From NCBI GenBank assembly GCA_937902315.1, contig CALGUG010000019.1:1-64000 (forward strand): DNA of 64,000 nt. The letters run 5' to 3'. Shown here piece after piece: positions 1 to 8,590 of the stretch. The first letter of the stretch is position 1. Each line of letters opens with the position of its first letter. Made by a program: the position numbers and the translations under genes. Origin of the DNA: an uncultured Chloroflexales bacterium (lineage in GTDB: Bacteria; Chloroflexota; Chloroflexia; Chloroflexales; Chloroflexaceae). A model generated the notes under the pieces. It was not told where the DNA came from. It was given only the letters and a program-made list of their open reading frames with translations, and searched no databases.

Positions 1-210
1 CTCTCCCGCACTGCGGGCGAGGGGGTGAATGTTGATGTTGTATGCGATTTCGCTATGCGAAATCGCATACAAGCTCTCCGCGTTCTGTACTCTCAAGGAT
101 AATCTCGCGATGGTATGCGAACGATCGCCTTTTGCTGCCGACGCGACTTTTGGCTAATGCATAGCTCCCGCAATGGGGGGCGAAGGGAGCCTGTTCGTGC
201 TAGCCCCAAA
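1..210. repeat. Intergenic repeat cluster with perfect 16-bp hairpin
   Basis: No credible gene starts here. Bases 1-30 are half of the common CTCCCGC/GCGGGAG hairpin repeat. Bases 38-53 (TTGTATGCGATTTCGC) pair perfectly with 57-72 around a 3-base loop. The stretch from about 80 to 172 is an inverted, diverged copy of 42690-42760, but there the roughly 47 bp carrying the hairpin are absent. A further half hairpin lies at 163-182. The region sits downstream of the minus-strand capA-like gene ending at 285, so the hairpin could also slow transcription. Seen directly; the mobile nature is inference. Confidence 0.6.
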
Positions 211-284
211 GCGCATCAAGAACCTGAAGCCATTCCTCATCCGCTGCTCGCACTTGATCGCGAACCCGCAACTCAAGAAACCTG

Positions 285-2066
285 CTACAGGTTGGCTGTC
301 TCGATCAAGAGCTGGTTCGGCTGCTCGGGGTCGGCGAGCAGACGGAGCGTATTGCTGGGCGCGATCGGGCTTGCGTCCTGCTGTTCAAACAGCCAGCCGT
401 TCCAGCGCAACACCACCAGTCGATCCCCTTGCTGATGCGGCTCGCTGCCGCCATCGATCACCAGTAGCTCGTTGTTGCCATCGCCATCGCTGTCGGCGAT
501 CAGAGCCGCTTGGATCGGCCGTGCCAGCGCCGATCCTCCCCAAATGATGCGGTAGCGCCCGCCGCGCCAGCCCAACAAAAAGGGGTGACAGCTCAAAACG
601 CCTCGCTCATCGGGCTTCCAAACGATCAATAAGAACTCGTAGCGCCCATCGTTATCGGCGTCGCCGGGCGCGACCTGGCTGATGTACCAGTTTAGCTCTT
701 CGTTGTGCCACACCACCTCGTCGCTAGTATGTGGCCCTGCGTGCAGTTGGGCCAGACCTGCTTCGCTCAGCTCGATCAAAAGCTGGCTGCCGTTGCCGTG
801 CAGGTCGAGGCTGGCGCTAAGGATCTGGCTGCTGGCGACTATGGGTGCTTCGCTAACAGGAGCTTGTGCGGAGCTTAGGCGCTCGGCTTGGAAGTGGAAA
901 AGACTGGGTGCAGCGCTTTGATCAGGCGTAGACGTCGGCTGCTCCTGCTCGGCGAGGCCTAACTGTTGCAAAATCTGGCTGTATTGAGGATCGCTGGCTG
1001 CCAGCGGTCGCGGCTGACCATTGACGATTACGAGCGGATCGACTGTGAAATCGAGTAGGCCGTTGCGGTCGGCATGCATGCGCAGAATGGCCGATTGGCT
1101 GGTGGCTGGCGAGAAGGGCTGATCGAAGATAAAGTTGCCCAACGAGAAGGCGATCAATATCTTGCGGCCCTGCTGCTCACGCTCGACAATCGGCTGCAGC
1201 ACATGGGGATGGCTGCCCAGAATCAGGTCGGCTCCCGCCGCTACCAAGACATCGGCCTGCTCGTGTTGGCGGCGCGATGGAGTGGGACTGTATTCGACGC
1301 CCCAGTGAACCAATACAATTACTAGGTCGGCTTGGCTGCGAGCGATCTTTACGTTTTCGAGAAAGGTTTCGTCGAGCGGGGCGCGGCCCCAGCCTTGGTC
1401 TTCATCGGGGCGATCTTGGGGGTCGCCGACATCGTTGGCCGCTAAGAGCGCGATGCGCAGCCCATTGCGTTCGATGGTGTGGATCTGGCGGGCCGCTTCG
1501 AGGTTAGCGCCCACACCCAGCGGCTTGATCTGGGCGGCCTCTAACACGCGCACAGACTCTTGCAAACCCTCTGGCCCGGCGTCGAGGGCGTGGTTGTTGG
1601 CGAGCGAGAGAGCATCGAAACCGGCCGTTTCCAGACCGGCGATAGTGGCCGGGTCGGCTGGCAGGCGGTAGGGCCCGGGCCGAAGCTCTTGGGGTGCGCG
1701 GCGTGTGGTCAGTGGGCTTTCAAGGTTGCCGAGCGTGAGGTCGGCCTGCAGCAGATCGAGTGTGGCGCTGAAAGGATAGGTCAGACCGTTGCGCTCGATA
1801 TACTTGCCAACAAAGCGACCTAACATAATGTCGCCAACCGCCACAATCGAGATCGGCTCGCTCGGTGCGCTTTGGATGGTCGGGCTGGGCTTAGAACTCG
1901 CTGTGGGCAGACTAAGGCTCTCTTGGGTTGTCGGCGTTGGCGTTGGCAGCGTTGGGCTAGCTGGCGTTTGCGACGTGGGCGTTTGTACCCAGCAGGCGCT
2001 ACAAGCTAGGACCAGCAGCACAAGCAGACTAAAGCGTGTCAGCAGATAGAGCTTTCCCTTCGACAC
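285..2066 (-). CDS. CapA-family lipoprotein with C-terminal FG-GAP/VCBS-like segment
   Basis: 593 aa. The N-terminus is a lipoprotein signal (basic start, Leu/Val-rich core, LVLAC lipobox with a second SAC just after), then a Pro/Thr/Ser linker to about residue 70. Residues 70-370 form a PGA_cap (CapA) metallophosphatase-like domain: GDIMLGR, GNLESPLT, NNHALDAG, VHWGVEY, GSHPHVLQP and SLGNFIFDQ are all visible. CapA relatives take part in poly-gamma-glutamate or capsule handling at the cell surface, but capBC are not nearby, so the substrate is unknown. After about residue 420 there are Asp-rich repeats (GDADNDGRYE, DSDGDGNNE) like calcium-binding FG-GAP/VCBS blades. Monocistronic; hairpins flank it at both ends. 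Confidence 0.85.
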   Translation of the reverse strand: MSKGKLYLLTRFSLLVLLVLACSACWVQTPTSQTPASPTLPTPTPTTQESLSLPTASSKPSPTIQSAPSEPISIVAVGDIMLGRFVGKYIERNGLTYPFSATLDLLQADLTLGNLESPLTTRRAPQELRPGPYRLPADPATIAGLETAGFDALSLANNHALDAGPEGLQESVRVLEAAQIKPLGVGANLEAARQIHTIERNGLRIALLAANDVGDPQDRPDEDQGWGRAPLDETFLENVKIARSQADLVIVLVHWGVEYSPTPSRRQHEQADVLVAAGADLILGSHPHVLQPIVEREQQGRKILIAFSLGNFIFDQPFSPATSQSAILRMHADRNGLLDFTVDPLVIVNGQPRPLAASDPQYSQILQQLGLAEQEQPTSTPDQSAAPSLFHFQAERLSSAQAPVSEAPIVASSQILSASLDLHGNGSQLLIELSEAGLAQLHAGPHTSDEVVWHNEELNWYISQVAPGDADNDGRYEFLLIVWKPDERGVLSCHPFLLGWRGGRYRIIWGGSALARPIQAALIADSDGDGNNELLVIDGGSEPHQQGDRLVVLRWNGWLFEQQDASPIAPSNTLRLLADPEQPNQLLIETANL

Positions 2067-2097
2067 AGCACAAACCTTCGTTGTATTCGCTTTCGCA

Positions 2098-2133
2098 AAG
2101 AGAGGATCTACGTTAACGTGTAGATCCTCTTTT
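2098..2133 (-). terminator. Hairpin terminator between capA-like gene and the minisatellite gene
   Basis: AGAGGATCTAC (2101-2111) pairs with GTAGATCCTCT (2120-2130), and the loop ACGTTAACGT is itself palindromic. A/T pairs extend the stem outward. It lies just past the stop codon of the minus-strand gene ending at 2165. T-rich on both sides, so possibly bidirectional. Confidence 0.7.
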
Positions 2134-2164
2134 GTTGTGATTTTAAACGAAAACAGGAATCGAT

Positions 2165-2857
2165 TTATACGCCTTCGTTAGTGGCAGTAATAGTAGCTGT
2201 AACAGGGGTGTTGCTTGGTGGAGCAGTGTGCGTAATGGTGGGCGAAACAGGAGTGTTGCTTGGTGGAGCAGTGTACGTAATGGTGGGCGAAACAGGGGTG
2301 TTGCTTGGTGGAGCAGTGTGCGTAATGGTGGGCGAAACAGGAGTGTTGCTTGGTGGAGCAGTGTACGTAATGGTGGGCGAAACAGGGGTGTTGCTTGGTG
2401 GAGCAGTGTGCGTAATGGTGGGCGAAACAGGAGTGTTGCTTGGTGGAGCAGTGTACGTAATGGTGGGCGAAACAGGGGTGTTGCTTGGTGGAGCAGTGTG
2501 CGTAATGGTGGGCGAAACAGGGGTGTCGGTCGGAGTCGATGTCGGTAGATCGGTTGGTGTGGCTGTTGGTGTATCAGTGGCTGTAGCTGTTGGGGTGTTG
2601 GGAGCGTTCGTGACAGTTGCAGATGCTGTTGGGCTAGGAGCGAGGGTTACAGTGTGGGAAGCTGTAGCGCTGCTTGTCTGAGTAGGCTCTCGAGTGATAT
2701 TCTCGAATAGGCGAATATAAGGAAGGTAGATCTGCTGTTCAGTGCCGTTGAGCACTGCCTCGTCGTTTGACTGGGCGGCTTGAAGGCCAAGGCTTACAAA
2801 GAAGATACTGCTTAGAATGGCTGTGATCAGAAGGAGGCGACGAACCGAAGTTGGCAT
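2165..2857 (-). CDS. Secreted Thr/Pro-rich repeat protein
   Basis: 230 aa from an ATG at 2857 with GCAGGAGTT upstream. A longer reading to 3019 lacks an RBS, and the paralogue at 3138-4034 begins in the same way. Signal peptide RRLLLITAILSSIFFVSLGLQ ends near residue 24; then an IYLPYI motif, common in exported proteins of Chloroflexota, and a Thr/Pro/Ser linker. From about residue 112 to the C-terminus a 15-residue unit (PPSNTPVSPTITHTA, alternating H/Y) repeats seven times plus a decayed last copy. No catalytic domain is present. Likely a cell-wall or extracellular stalk whose length can change by whole repeats. Function unknown. Confidence 0.75.
   Translation of the reverse strand: MPTSVRRLLLITAILSSIFFVSLGLQAAQSNDEAVLNGTEQQIYLPYIRLFENITREPTQTSSATASHTVTLAPSPTASATVTNAPNTPTATATDTPTATPTDLPTSTPTDTPVSPTITHTAPPSNTPVSPTITYTAPPSNTPVSPTITHTAPPSNTPVSPTITYTAPPSNTPVSPTITHTAPPSNTPVSPTITYTAPPSNTPVSPTITHTAPPSNTPVTATITATNEGV
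2197..2525. repeat. 45-bp minisatellite with 90-bp higher-order period
   Basis: About seven tandem copies of a 45-bp unit (core TAATGGTGGGCGAAACAGG then TGTTGCTTGGTGGAGCAG). Two positions alternate between neighbouring units (CAGGAG/CAGGGG and GTGTAC/GTGTGC), so the true period is 90 bp and copies of the 90-mer are essentially identical. It encodes the 15-residue repeat of the minus-strand secreted protein. A multiple of three, so copy-number change would not shift the frame. Confidence 0.95.
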
Positions 2858-3019
2858 GTGTAACTCCTGCAATAACTGAACGATTGCAACCCTGAAACAT
2901 GATGTGGTTTCTTGCTTGAGACAGCTTGACTGGCTAAGATGGGAATATTGTAGTTTGTAAATAAATATATCATCTTTTTTCTGAGCTATACAGCATGAAA
3001 TCAGTGGAGTAGAAGCCAT

Positions 3020-3130
3020 ACACCAGAAAAAAGTAGTATGAGGTTTCGCACTGTTGCGCGAAACCTCATACTATAGTTGCGTTCCACTTTGTCGAAGCCC
3101 AAAAACAGAACGCCTTCAACCGGAGCTGCT
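3020..3130 (-). repeat. Family B palindromic element with 16-bp perfect hairpin
   Basis: TAGTATGAGGTTTCGC (3034-3049) pairs perfectly with 3058-3073. On the minus strand the flank (CCGGTTGAA, then CTTCGACAAAGTGGAAC) matches the family B elements at 20819, 36307 and 36543, so this is a diverged copy in reverse orientation. It lies between the two paralogous secreted-protein genes and may end transcription of the upstream one (stop at 3138). Confidence 0.7.
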
Positions 3131-3137
3131 ATTAAAT

Positions 3138-4034
3138 CTAAGGTGTGGTGGTATGGCTTGGTGTAGGTGTTAAGCTTGGGCGATGGGTTGGCTGTGCCCC
3201 GTCGACCCAGTTAGCTGTCCAAGTCAGACTGGCGCCATTTCCGCCACAGATGCCGATAATCTCGAAGCTGCCGCTCGCCTGGCTTGTCGAATCGAAGCTT
3301 GCTTGGAAGCGATAGGTGTAGGGTGAGCTTCCGTAGTACTCGACTTCATCGGCGATGATCTCGCCCGCAAAGCTGATATTGAGCTGAGCGGTGCAGGGCT
3401 GGTTGATTTGGATAGAGAGATTTTCGATGATGAGATGCGGCGCGGGCACAACGTAGAAGCTGATCTGGCGATTAGTGTTGCTAGTACCCTGCCAATAGCC
3501 GACTCTGGGCGTTGGGGTCGGTGTATTCGAAGGCGTGCGGGTCACGCTAGGAGACGCTTGATCGGTAGCGCTCGCACTCGGAATCTGCTCTTCAGTTGCT
3601 GTGGCACTAGGAGACTCATCGGTTGAGGTCGGGCTGGCTAGCTGCTCATCGGTTGAGCTTGGGCTGGGCGCTTGTGGCGAGCTGGCTGTAAGGCTTGGCT
3701 GGGGGCTGCTCGGGCTGAGGGTAGGAGTATTGGCAAGACTGGTAACGCTGCTGCTCGCCGTTGCGCTTGGGCTGAGGCTTGGCGAAGCGGTAGCACTCAC
3801 TGGCGGAAGTGCGTCGTTGGTCGAAGTATTGGTGACGCTGGCCGTCTGAGTCGATTGCTGGCTGGGGGTAGCTGTGTTTCCATCAATATCGCTGGCGATA
3901 AAGGGCAGATAGAGCGCTTGTTCAGCGAGCTCGGATGGCTCGTCTGGCTGGGCGGCTTGCAGGCCGAGCGTTAGGGCGAGAACAGTGCTTATAAAAGCCA
4001 GCGTCAGGAGAAGGCGTCGAGACAGACTTGGCAT
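3138..4034 (-). CDS. Secreted Ser/Thr-rich protein with C-terminal beta-rich domain
   Basis: 298 aa, ATG at 4034 with CCGGAGTAAC upstream. The first 60 residues parallel the neighbour at 2165-2857: signal peptide ending LGLQAAQ, then LYLPFIASD, then a 110-residue Ser/Thr/Pro/Ala linker. Unlike the neighbour it ends in a folded-looking domain (about residues 175-275): VGYWQG, FYVVPAP, a Cys in QPCTAQLNISF, another in IIGICGGNG and a closing WTANWVDG. The two Cys may form a disulfide. I do not recognise the domain; beta-sandwich is inference. A tandem duplicate of its neighbour with a different C-terminus. Confidence 0.75.
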   Translation of the reverse strand: MPSLSRRLLLTLAFISTVLALTLGLQAAQPDEPSELAEQALYLPFIASDIDGNTATPSQQSTQTASVTNTSTNDALPPVSATASPSLSPSATASSSVTSLANTPTLSPSSPQPSLTASSPQAPSPSSTDEQLASPTSTDESPSATATEEQIPSASATDQASPSVTRTPSNTPTPTPRVGYWQGTSNTNRQISFYVVPAPHLIIENLSIQINQPCTAQLNISFAGEIIADEVEYYGSSPYTYRFQASFDSTSQASGSFEIIGICGGNGASLTWTANWVDGAQPTHRPSLTPTPSHTTTP

Positions 4035-4163
4035 ATGTTACTCCGGTGCCGAGTGATTGAGCCTCTGCGAGCCTGAAGGTGCGGATTGATGCGGGTTAGA
4101 AGAGAGCGCGCTCAATGCACTCAACGCTACGTTTGCTCGAAGAGATCGCGAAAACTTCCACTG

Positions 4164-4290
4164 CGCGGGGGCGGCTGCGGTGCTGTTTGGAGGGCGGGAT
4201 GTTGGTAGCCGTAGGCGGACGCGGTGAGGAATGAATGGAAGCTAGAGACCTGGCCGCCAGAGTGCTGAAAGAAACAAGCGGATGTGGAAT
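4164..4290 (+). repeat. Family A repeat unit, single copy
   Basis: Core TAGCCGTAGGCGGACGCG at 4206-4223, preceded by GGGCGGGATGTTGG and followed by the outer arm (GAAGCTAGAGACC, CCGCCAGAGTG) ending near AAGCGGATGTGGAAT. Fills most of the 355-bp gap between two minus-strand genes; nothing else is recognisable there. Confidence 0.8.
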
Positions 4291-4389
4291 GAGCTTGTTT
4301 TGGCGAGCAGCGGATGTTTGATGAATGGGATGTTGCACAATAGCGTGCCATCCCATTCATCGTTTCTCTAGAGCGGTGCTTTCCCGTGT

Positions 4390-7098
4390 TTAGGGCTGTT
4401 GCCAGAGTTGGAAAGCAGGGTTCGAGACGATCTGGCTGATCAGCCACATGTCGTTTTCTTTCACAAGCGTGTAGGTGACATCGACGCTGTAGTCTGGTCG
4501 TACACCGACAATTGGCGGTTCGTCTTCATCGTAGACCGTGCCTTGGCGCAGTTCTTCGCGCATAAATTCGCGGGTCGTTACCACGGCGTTGTTGTTATCG
4601 ATGAAGTCGAACGAGCGGAACTCGATGCGCTCGCGGTAGACGCCGACGAACTGGTTCTTCTGCCTGAGATCGGCTATTTGAGCGGCGATCATGTCGTGGG
4701 CTGCGCCCGTGGTATACGAGGTGGCGGGTGCTTCTTCGACATACCAGAGCGATTGAAGCAAGGCGTCGTGGAAGTTGACGACGGTCTCTTGCAGCGGGCT
4801 AGCCGCGTGCTCTTCAACCATCATGGCCTTCTTCCAATCTTCGAGCGGCGGCGCTTGGCCTGCGTCGAGCAATTCGCGCCACTTTTCGTCGCTCAGGCGA
4901 CTGCTCATAGGCTGAATGAACTCGTAGTGACTGAAGACGCCGCCCTTGGTTAGCACCAATTGGCCCTCGATCGGTACGACAACGTAGATTGTAAAGACGC
5001 GCCCAACGCCCTCTTCGAGCACTTGCTGAGTCTCGATATCGGTGGCGACATCGGCGACCACGGCGACTTGGGGATCTTCGCCGCCTTCGGGATCCGGGAA
5101 GCCGCCGCCGCTCGCGCTCTCCATCGCGTCGGAGGCCGAGAAGGTCAGACCTTCGAGCGTCACGCCGTAGCGACGAATGAAATCGTATTCGTCGTCGCTG
5201 ACCTGTTCGCCAGCCAACTGCTTATTGGCGATAGTTGCGAGCTGGTCGGCGGTCGAGACGAGCTGATTGAGTGCCAGCTCATCGTTTTCGGCCAAGAGAC
5301 CGCGCTCTTTCAGGCCAACGATCGTCATTTGGCCAAGGGCCGAGATACGTGCGAAGAGCTCGGGAACCGGCTCGACATAGCCTTTGGGCGGGGTAGGAAC
5401 GGGCGGTGGCAGACCGCCAGCGCCGCCTTCGGCGTAGACCTGCTTGGCGTAGAGAATGGTATCGCGGCGCAGCTCTGTCCACGAGCCGAGCGCGGTGTTG
5501 AGCTGTTTATCTTGCCAGAGCGGCGACTGCATAAACTGCGGCAGGTTGGGGTCGGGCTGCTCGAGCAGCGGCTGGAGGGCGTAGATCCAGCTCCAGTAGA
5601 GGTTCTGGGTCCAGGTCTCTTCGTCGTAGGCCGCGAACTGTTGGCGCAGTTTCGCCATGCGCTCGTTGTAGTTGGGGAACTGAGTCTCGCCCATAGCCTC
5701 GAGATGCTCTAAAGCGCGCTCGGAACCTAAGACCGCGAAGATGTCGAGACCTTTGGGCAGGCCGCGCCCTTCGACATTACGATGGATCAGCTCGCGCATG
5801 AGGGCCGAGTCGGGTGTGAAGCGCTGGCCCATAAAACGCAGGCCCTTGGTGGTCTCCTCGATCGGCATGTCGTCGGTGATCAAGATGCCCAAAATCAAGG
5901 GCGGTCGCAGTTGGCTAACAGCCTTCTGGAAGCTTTCGAACTTGGCGGCGTCGAGCAGATCGGTGGGCGATTGGGTCGAACCGTAGGCGCTTTCCAGCGC
6001 GCTCTGGTATTCGATAGGCATCAGGTCGTCGCTGCGGCCCACAAAGAAGACGGTCGGCTGATAGATGCCGTCCCACAGGTCGCGGGCGCTCATGCCGTCG
6101 ATCTTGGTATCGCGCCAGGCCATAGTGAGCAGGGCGGCTTGGCGTGTCTCTAGCGGATCGCTGGCGCGCATGGTCATACGCCCGTGCCACATCATCGCCC
6201 GGAAGTAGTTTTCAAGCTCGGGCGACTGGGTGTAGTGGCCGCGCGGCACGTATTGGGTCCAGTCTTCGCCCAAGGGTAGGTTGGGGAAGATCGCCGAAGG
6301 GCCGGGCGAATCGTGGGCGGCGATTGCGGCCAGATCGGGGTCGGTTAGGTCGCGCAGTTCGGCGGGCACCTCCCAACTGGGATCGAGCAGCTTGACCGCT
6401 ACCGCGAAATAGGCGGCGTTGCGTCGGGCGGCCTCGGCCCAAGCTGGGTCTTTGTCAGCGAGCGCTTCGGCTTGAGCTACGCTGCTGCGCAATAGCTCCC
6501 AGTCGAGGCGCGTCAGCATCGGAATAAACGAGTTGCGCTCAGCTTGACGTAATGTCTTGTCGAATAAGAGGTGGTAGACATGCAAGAGCGAGTCGCTGGT
6601 AATAAAGGTTGGCTCGAAGTTGTAGCGAGCGCGTTCGTAGACTTCGTAAAACTCTTTTGTCGTATCGGGGCTGATCACAAAGCCGTGCTGGCCGAGCTGC
6701 TGGCGTTGTTGCTCGCTGATGATCATCGCAACCTGAACGTTTGAGAGATCGGGTGCGATCGTAAGCCCGGAGCTTTTTGGCTCTGCCAAGGGCTTTGGTT
6801 TGGGATAGTCGGCGAAGCGACCTTTGCTGCTTCCTGCCGTGTAGTTGGCGGGAATAACGGCAGCGATCGGCGCGATCGAGTCGAGGCTGGGGATCACGCC
6901 ACTGAGCTCAGCCGGTTCGTTACTAGGGTTTGTTTCGTTGCTTGAACTTGTGGGTTCAAGTTCATTGGCTTCTGATGAAGTGGTGGGAGCGACCTCTGCA
7001 CTTGGGGTGGGAAAATTGCTTGCTTGCTGGCCGAATTGACAGCCTTGAAGCAGCAGAAGTGCGATCAATATCACAAGAAGCGGACGGTTATGCACCAT
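4390..7098 (-). CDS. DUF3160 lipoprotein
   Basis: 902 aa from the ATG at 7098, preceded by AAGGAGAATTCT. The longer reading to 7206 would bury the signal peptide. Lipoprotein signal (LVILIALLLLQGC), then a Ser/Thr/Glu/Pro linker to about residue 100. Most of the rest matches the DUF3160 family: FYEVYERARYNFEPTFITSD, SLLHVYHLLFDKTLR, MWHGRMTMR, YVEPVPELFARI and FSHYEF. The last 120 residues (NFHDALLQSLWYVE to the C-terminus) look like a small alpha+beta NTF2- or IMS-type domain; that is inference. DUF3160 proteins are cell-surface proteins of unknown activity in Chloroflexota, Spirochaetes and others. Monocistronic. Confidence 0.85.
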   Translation of the reverse strand: MVHNRPLLVILIALLLLQGCQFGQQASNFPTPSAEVAPTTSSEANELEPTSSSNETNPSNEPAELSGVIPSLDSIAPIAAVIPANYTAGSSKGRFADYPKPKPLAEPKSSGLTIAPDLSNVQVAMIISEQQRQQLGQHGFVISPDTTKEFYEVYERARYNFEPTFITSDSLLHVYHLLFDKTLRQAERNSFIPMLTRLDWELLRSSVAQAEALADKDPAWAEAARRNAAYFAVAVKLLDPSWEVPAELRDLTDPDLAAIAAHDSPGPSAIFPNLPLGEDWTQYVPRGHYTQSPELENYFRAMMWHGRMTMRASDPLETRQAALLTMAWRDTKIDGMSARDLWDGIYQPTVFFVGRSDDLMPIEYQSALESAYGSTQSPTDLLDAAKFESFQKAVSQLRPPLILGILITDDMPIEETTKGLRFMGQRFTPDSALMRELIHRNVEGRGLPKGLDIFAVLGSERALEHLEAMGETQFPNYNERMAKLRQQFAAYDEETWTQNLYWSWIYALQPLLEQPDPNLPQFMQSPLWQDKQLNTALGSWTELRRDTILYAKQVYAEGGAGGLPPPVPTPPKGYVEPVPELFARISALGQMTIVGLKERGLLAENDELALNQLVSTADQLATIANKQLAGEQVSDDEYDFIRRYGVTLEGLTFSASDAMESASGGGFPDPEGGEDPQVAVVADVATDIETQQVLEEGVGRVFTIYVVVPIEGQLVLTKGGVFSHYEFIQPMSSRLSDEKWRELLDAGQAPPLEDWKKAMMVEEHAASPLQETVVNFHDALLQSLWYVEEAPATSYTTGAAHDMIAAQIADLRQKNQFVGVYRERIEFRSFDFIDNNNAVVTTREFMREELRQGTVYDEDEPPIVGVRPDYSVDVTYTLVKENDMWLISQIVSNPAFQLWQQP

Positions 7099-7233
7099 AG
7101 AATTCTCCTTCATTGAGGAACCGCGACACGATCTAGCAAGGCTATCCACATAACCGTATAAACGGAGCTTTTGGCAGAAACGTTCCAAATTTCGAGGAAA
7201 TCTCAAATTTTCTGCTCTACAGGCTCCAAAATC

Positions 7234-7262
7234 ATTATACTGGTTTTGGGCTCAGATCTGAA
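7234..7262 (-). promoter_or_regulatory. Sigma70-like promoter for the DUF3160 gene
   Basis: On the minus strand TTCAGA (7257-7262), a 17-bp spacer and TATAAT (7234-7239). Transcription would start near 7227, giving a leader of about 130 nt. Confidence 0.6.
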
Positions 7263-7400
7263 AAAGCGCGTCTGAAGTTATCGATGCTGCTGGCGTTGGC
7301 CAGAGCGCTTTGTGATTCGCAGCAAAGGCTTGGATGTCGCCCATGGAGCATGGTATGCTTAAGATAGTTGATAGACTGCTACGCTTCAAACGGGAAAGTT

Positions 7401-8555
7401 ATGGCGCTTCATATCGAGAGTCTGTTTGCTCTGGAAGGCCCGAATATCGTCTCGTTTCAGCCTGCTGTTCTAATCTCGCTCCGCTCTTCAGAGCCGATCG
7501 GCGATTGGTTTGTGACGCGCCTTAAAGCGCTTGCGCAACGCGTTGGGCTTGTGATCGGCTTTGTAGAGCTCAATAGCCAAGAACTATCTGGCGATTGGCG
7601 TATCAAACTCGAATGTGTAACGCCTCAGCCAGCCTTCGTCTGCGCCATCGCCGAGCTGCTTGTTCGTGAATACCAAGCTGAACAAAGCGACGACGAGAGC
7701 TGGGATAGCGAAGAGGCCATCTATCAGTTGCAACGCAAGCGCCGCCAAGAGCGCATTCCGTTACCGATCTTGCAGCTTCAAGCCAGCTGTCTCCAGTACC
7801 ATCTGCCGCTTTTAGATTTGGGCGATGGGCGCTGGCAGATCGGCCTGGGCAAAAACAGCTTCCAGTTCGATCAAGCCCAAGTGCTGCAGAACCCCGCATT
7901 TCAACCCGATTGGCAAGCGCTCGGTTTGATTCCGATCGCGGTTTGGCTTGGCGATCACGCCCGTGCGCATGCGCTCAACCGCCTCCAAAGCCTGTTCGCT
8001 CAAGCCCAACCCGCCATTCAGCTCGTCGATCAGTTTAATCATACCCTAGCGCGGCAAGTTTTTGCCGATCAAAAACTTGAGCAGGCGCTGGTGGGACTCG
8101 AAGTCGCTAGCATCCTGCGCCAAGGTTTGCCCTTCGAGCAGAGTTGGTTCTGCGCCATCCTTGATCTGCCCGATCCAGCGCCGTTTTGCATCGACCCAGC
8201 CATGTGGTTCGACTCTGCGGGCCTAGCGCTTGCGCTCAACACTGCATCCAATGCGCTGGCCGTGATCAACGCCGACGATGCGCGCACGCTCGCCTTGGCC
8301 GATTATGCGACTTGCGAGTGCGTGTTTGTGAGCACAGGCAGCCAGCAGGGCCTCGCTGCGATTGCCACTCGACGCGAGCAGGGCGGGCGGGCGCTCTTTG
8401 TGCGCGACGGGGCGCTCTACCGAGCCCAAGGCGAGCACGAGGAGCATCTGGGCGATCTCAGCGGAGCCGCGCCCGAGGAACAGCTCGCTCTGCTCTCGAT
8501 CTACCTCTACCTCGAACACGCTGGTTTCGCCGATCTCAAGGCGGCTCTCTTCTGA
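7401..8555 (+). CDS. Reduced cyanophycin-synthetase-like protein lacking ATP-grasp
   Basis: 384 aa, ATG at 7401 with GGGAAAG upstream. Residues 1-160 resemble the N-terminal domain of cyanophycin synthetase CphA: LFALEGPNIVSF at the start and IYQLQRKRRQERIPLPILQ followed by a WQIGLGKNSFQF strand. CphA then has an ATP-grasp domain, which is absent. The rest resembles the CphA Mur-ligase-like domain: LIPIAVWLGDHARAHALNR where the P-loop (usually GTNGKTT) should be, LEVASILRQGLPFEQ, LAVINADDARTLALA and GGRALFVRDGALYRAQG. CphA is about 870 aa, so this is under half length with a lost P-loop. Probably a non-catalytic derivative; role unknown. The homology is my pattern match. Confidence 0.6.
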   Translation: MALHIESLFALEGPNIVSFQPAVLISLRSSEPIGDWFVTRLKALAQRVGLVIGFVELNSQELSGDWRIKLECVTPQPAFVCAIAELLVREYQAEQSDDESWDSEEAIYQLQRKRRQERIPLPILQLQASCLQYHLPLLDLGDGRWQIGLGKNSFQFDQAQVLQNPAFQPDWQALGLIPIAVWLGDHARAHALNRLQSLFAQAQPAIQLVDQFNHTLARQVFADQKLEQALVGLEVASILRQGLPFEQSWFCAILDLPDPAPFCIDPAMWFDSAGLALALNTASNALAVINADDARTLALADYATCECVFVSTGSQQGLAAIATRREQGGRALFVRDGALYRAQGEHEEHLGDLSGAAPEEQLALLSIYLYLEHAGFADLKAALF

Positions 8556-8590
8556 GTAGCGCCAGCGAGCGCGCTTGGGTCGTGCATCGC

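Noticed and set aside
2197..2525. CRISPR array
   Set aside because: Copies are contiguous with no unique spacers and lie in a coding frame: a tandem repeat.
2181..2681. Repetitive plus-strand ORFs (166 and 106 codons)
   Set aside because: Produced by the 45-bp minisatellite, whose minus-strand gene has a signal peptide and RBS.
4960..5712. 250-codon plus-strand ORF
   Set aside because: Antisense to the DUF3160 gene; arises from biased third positions on the real strand.
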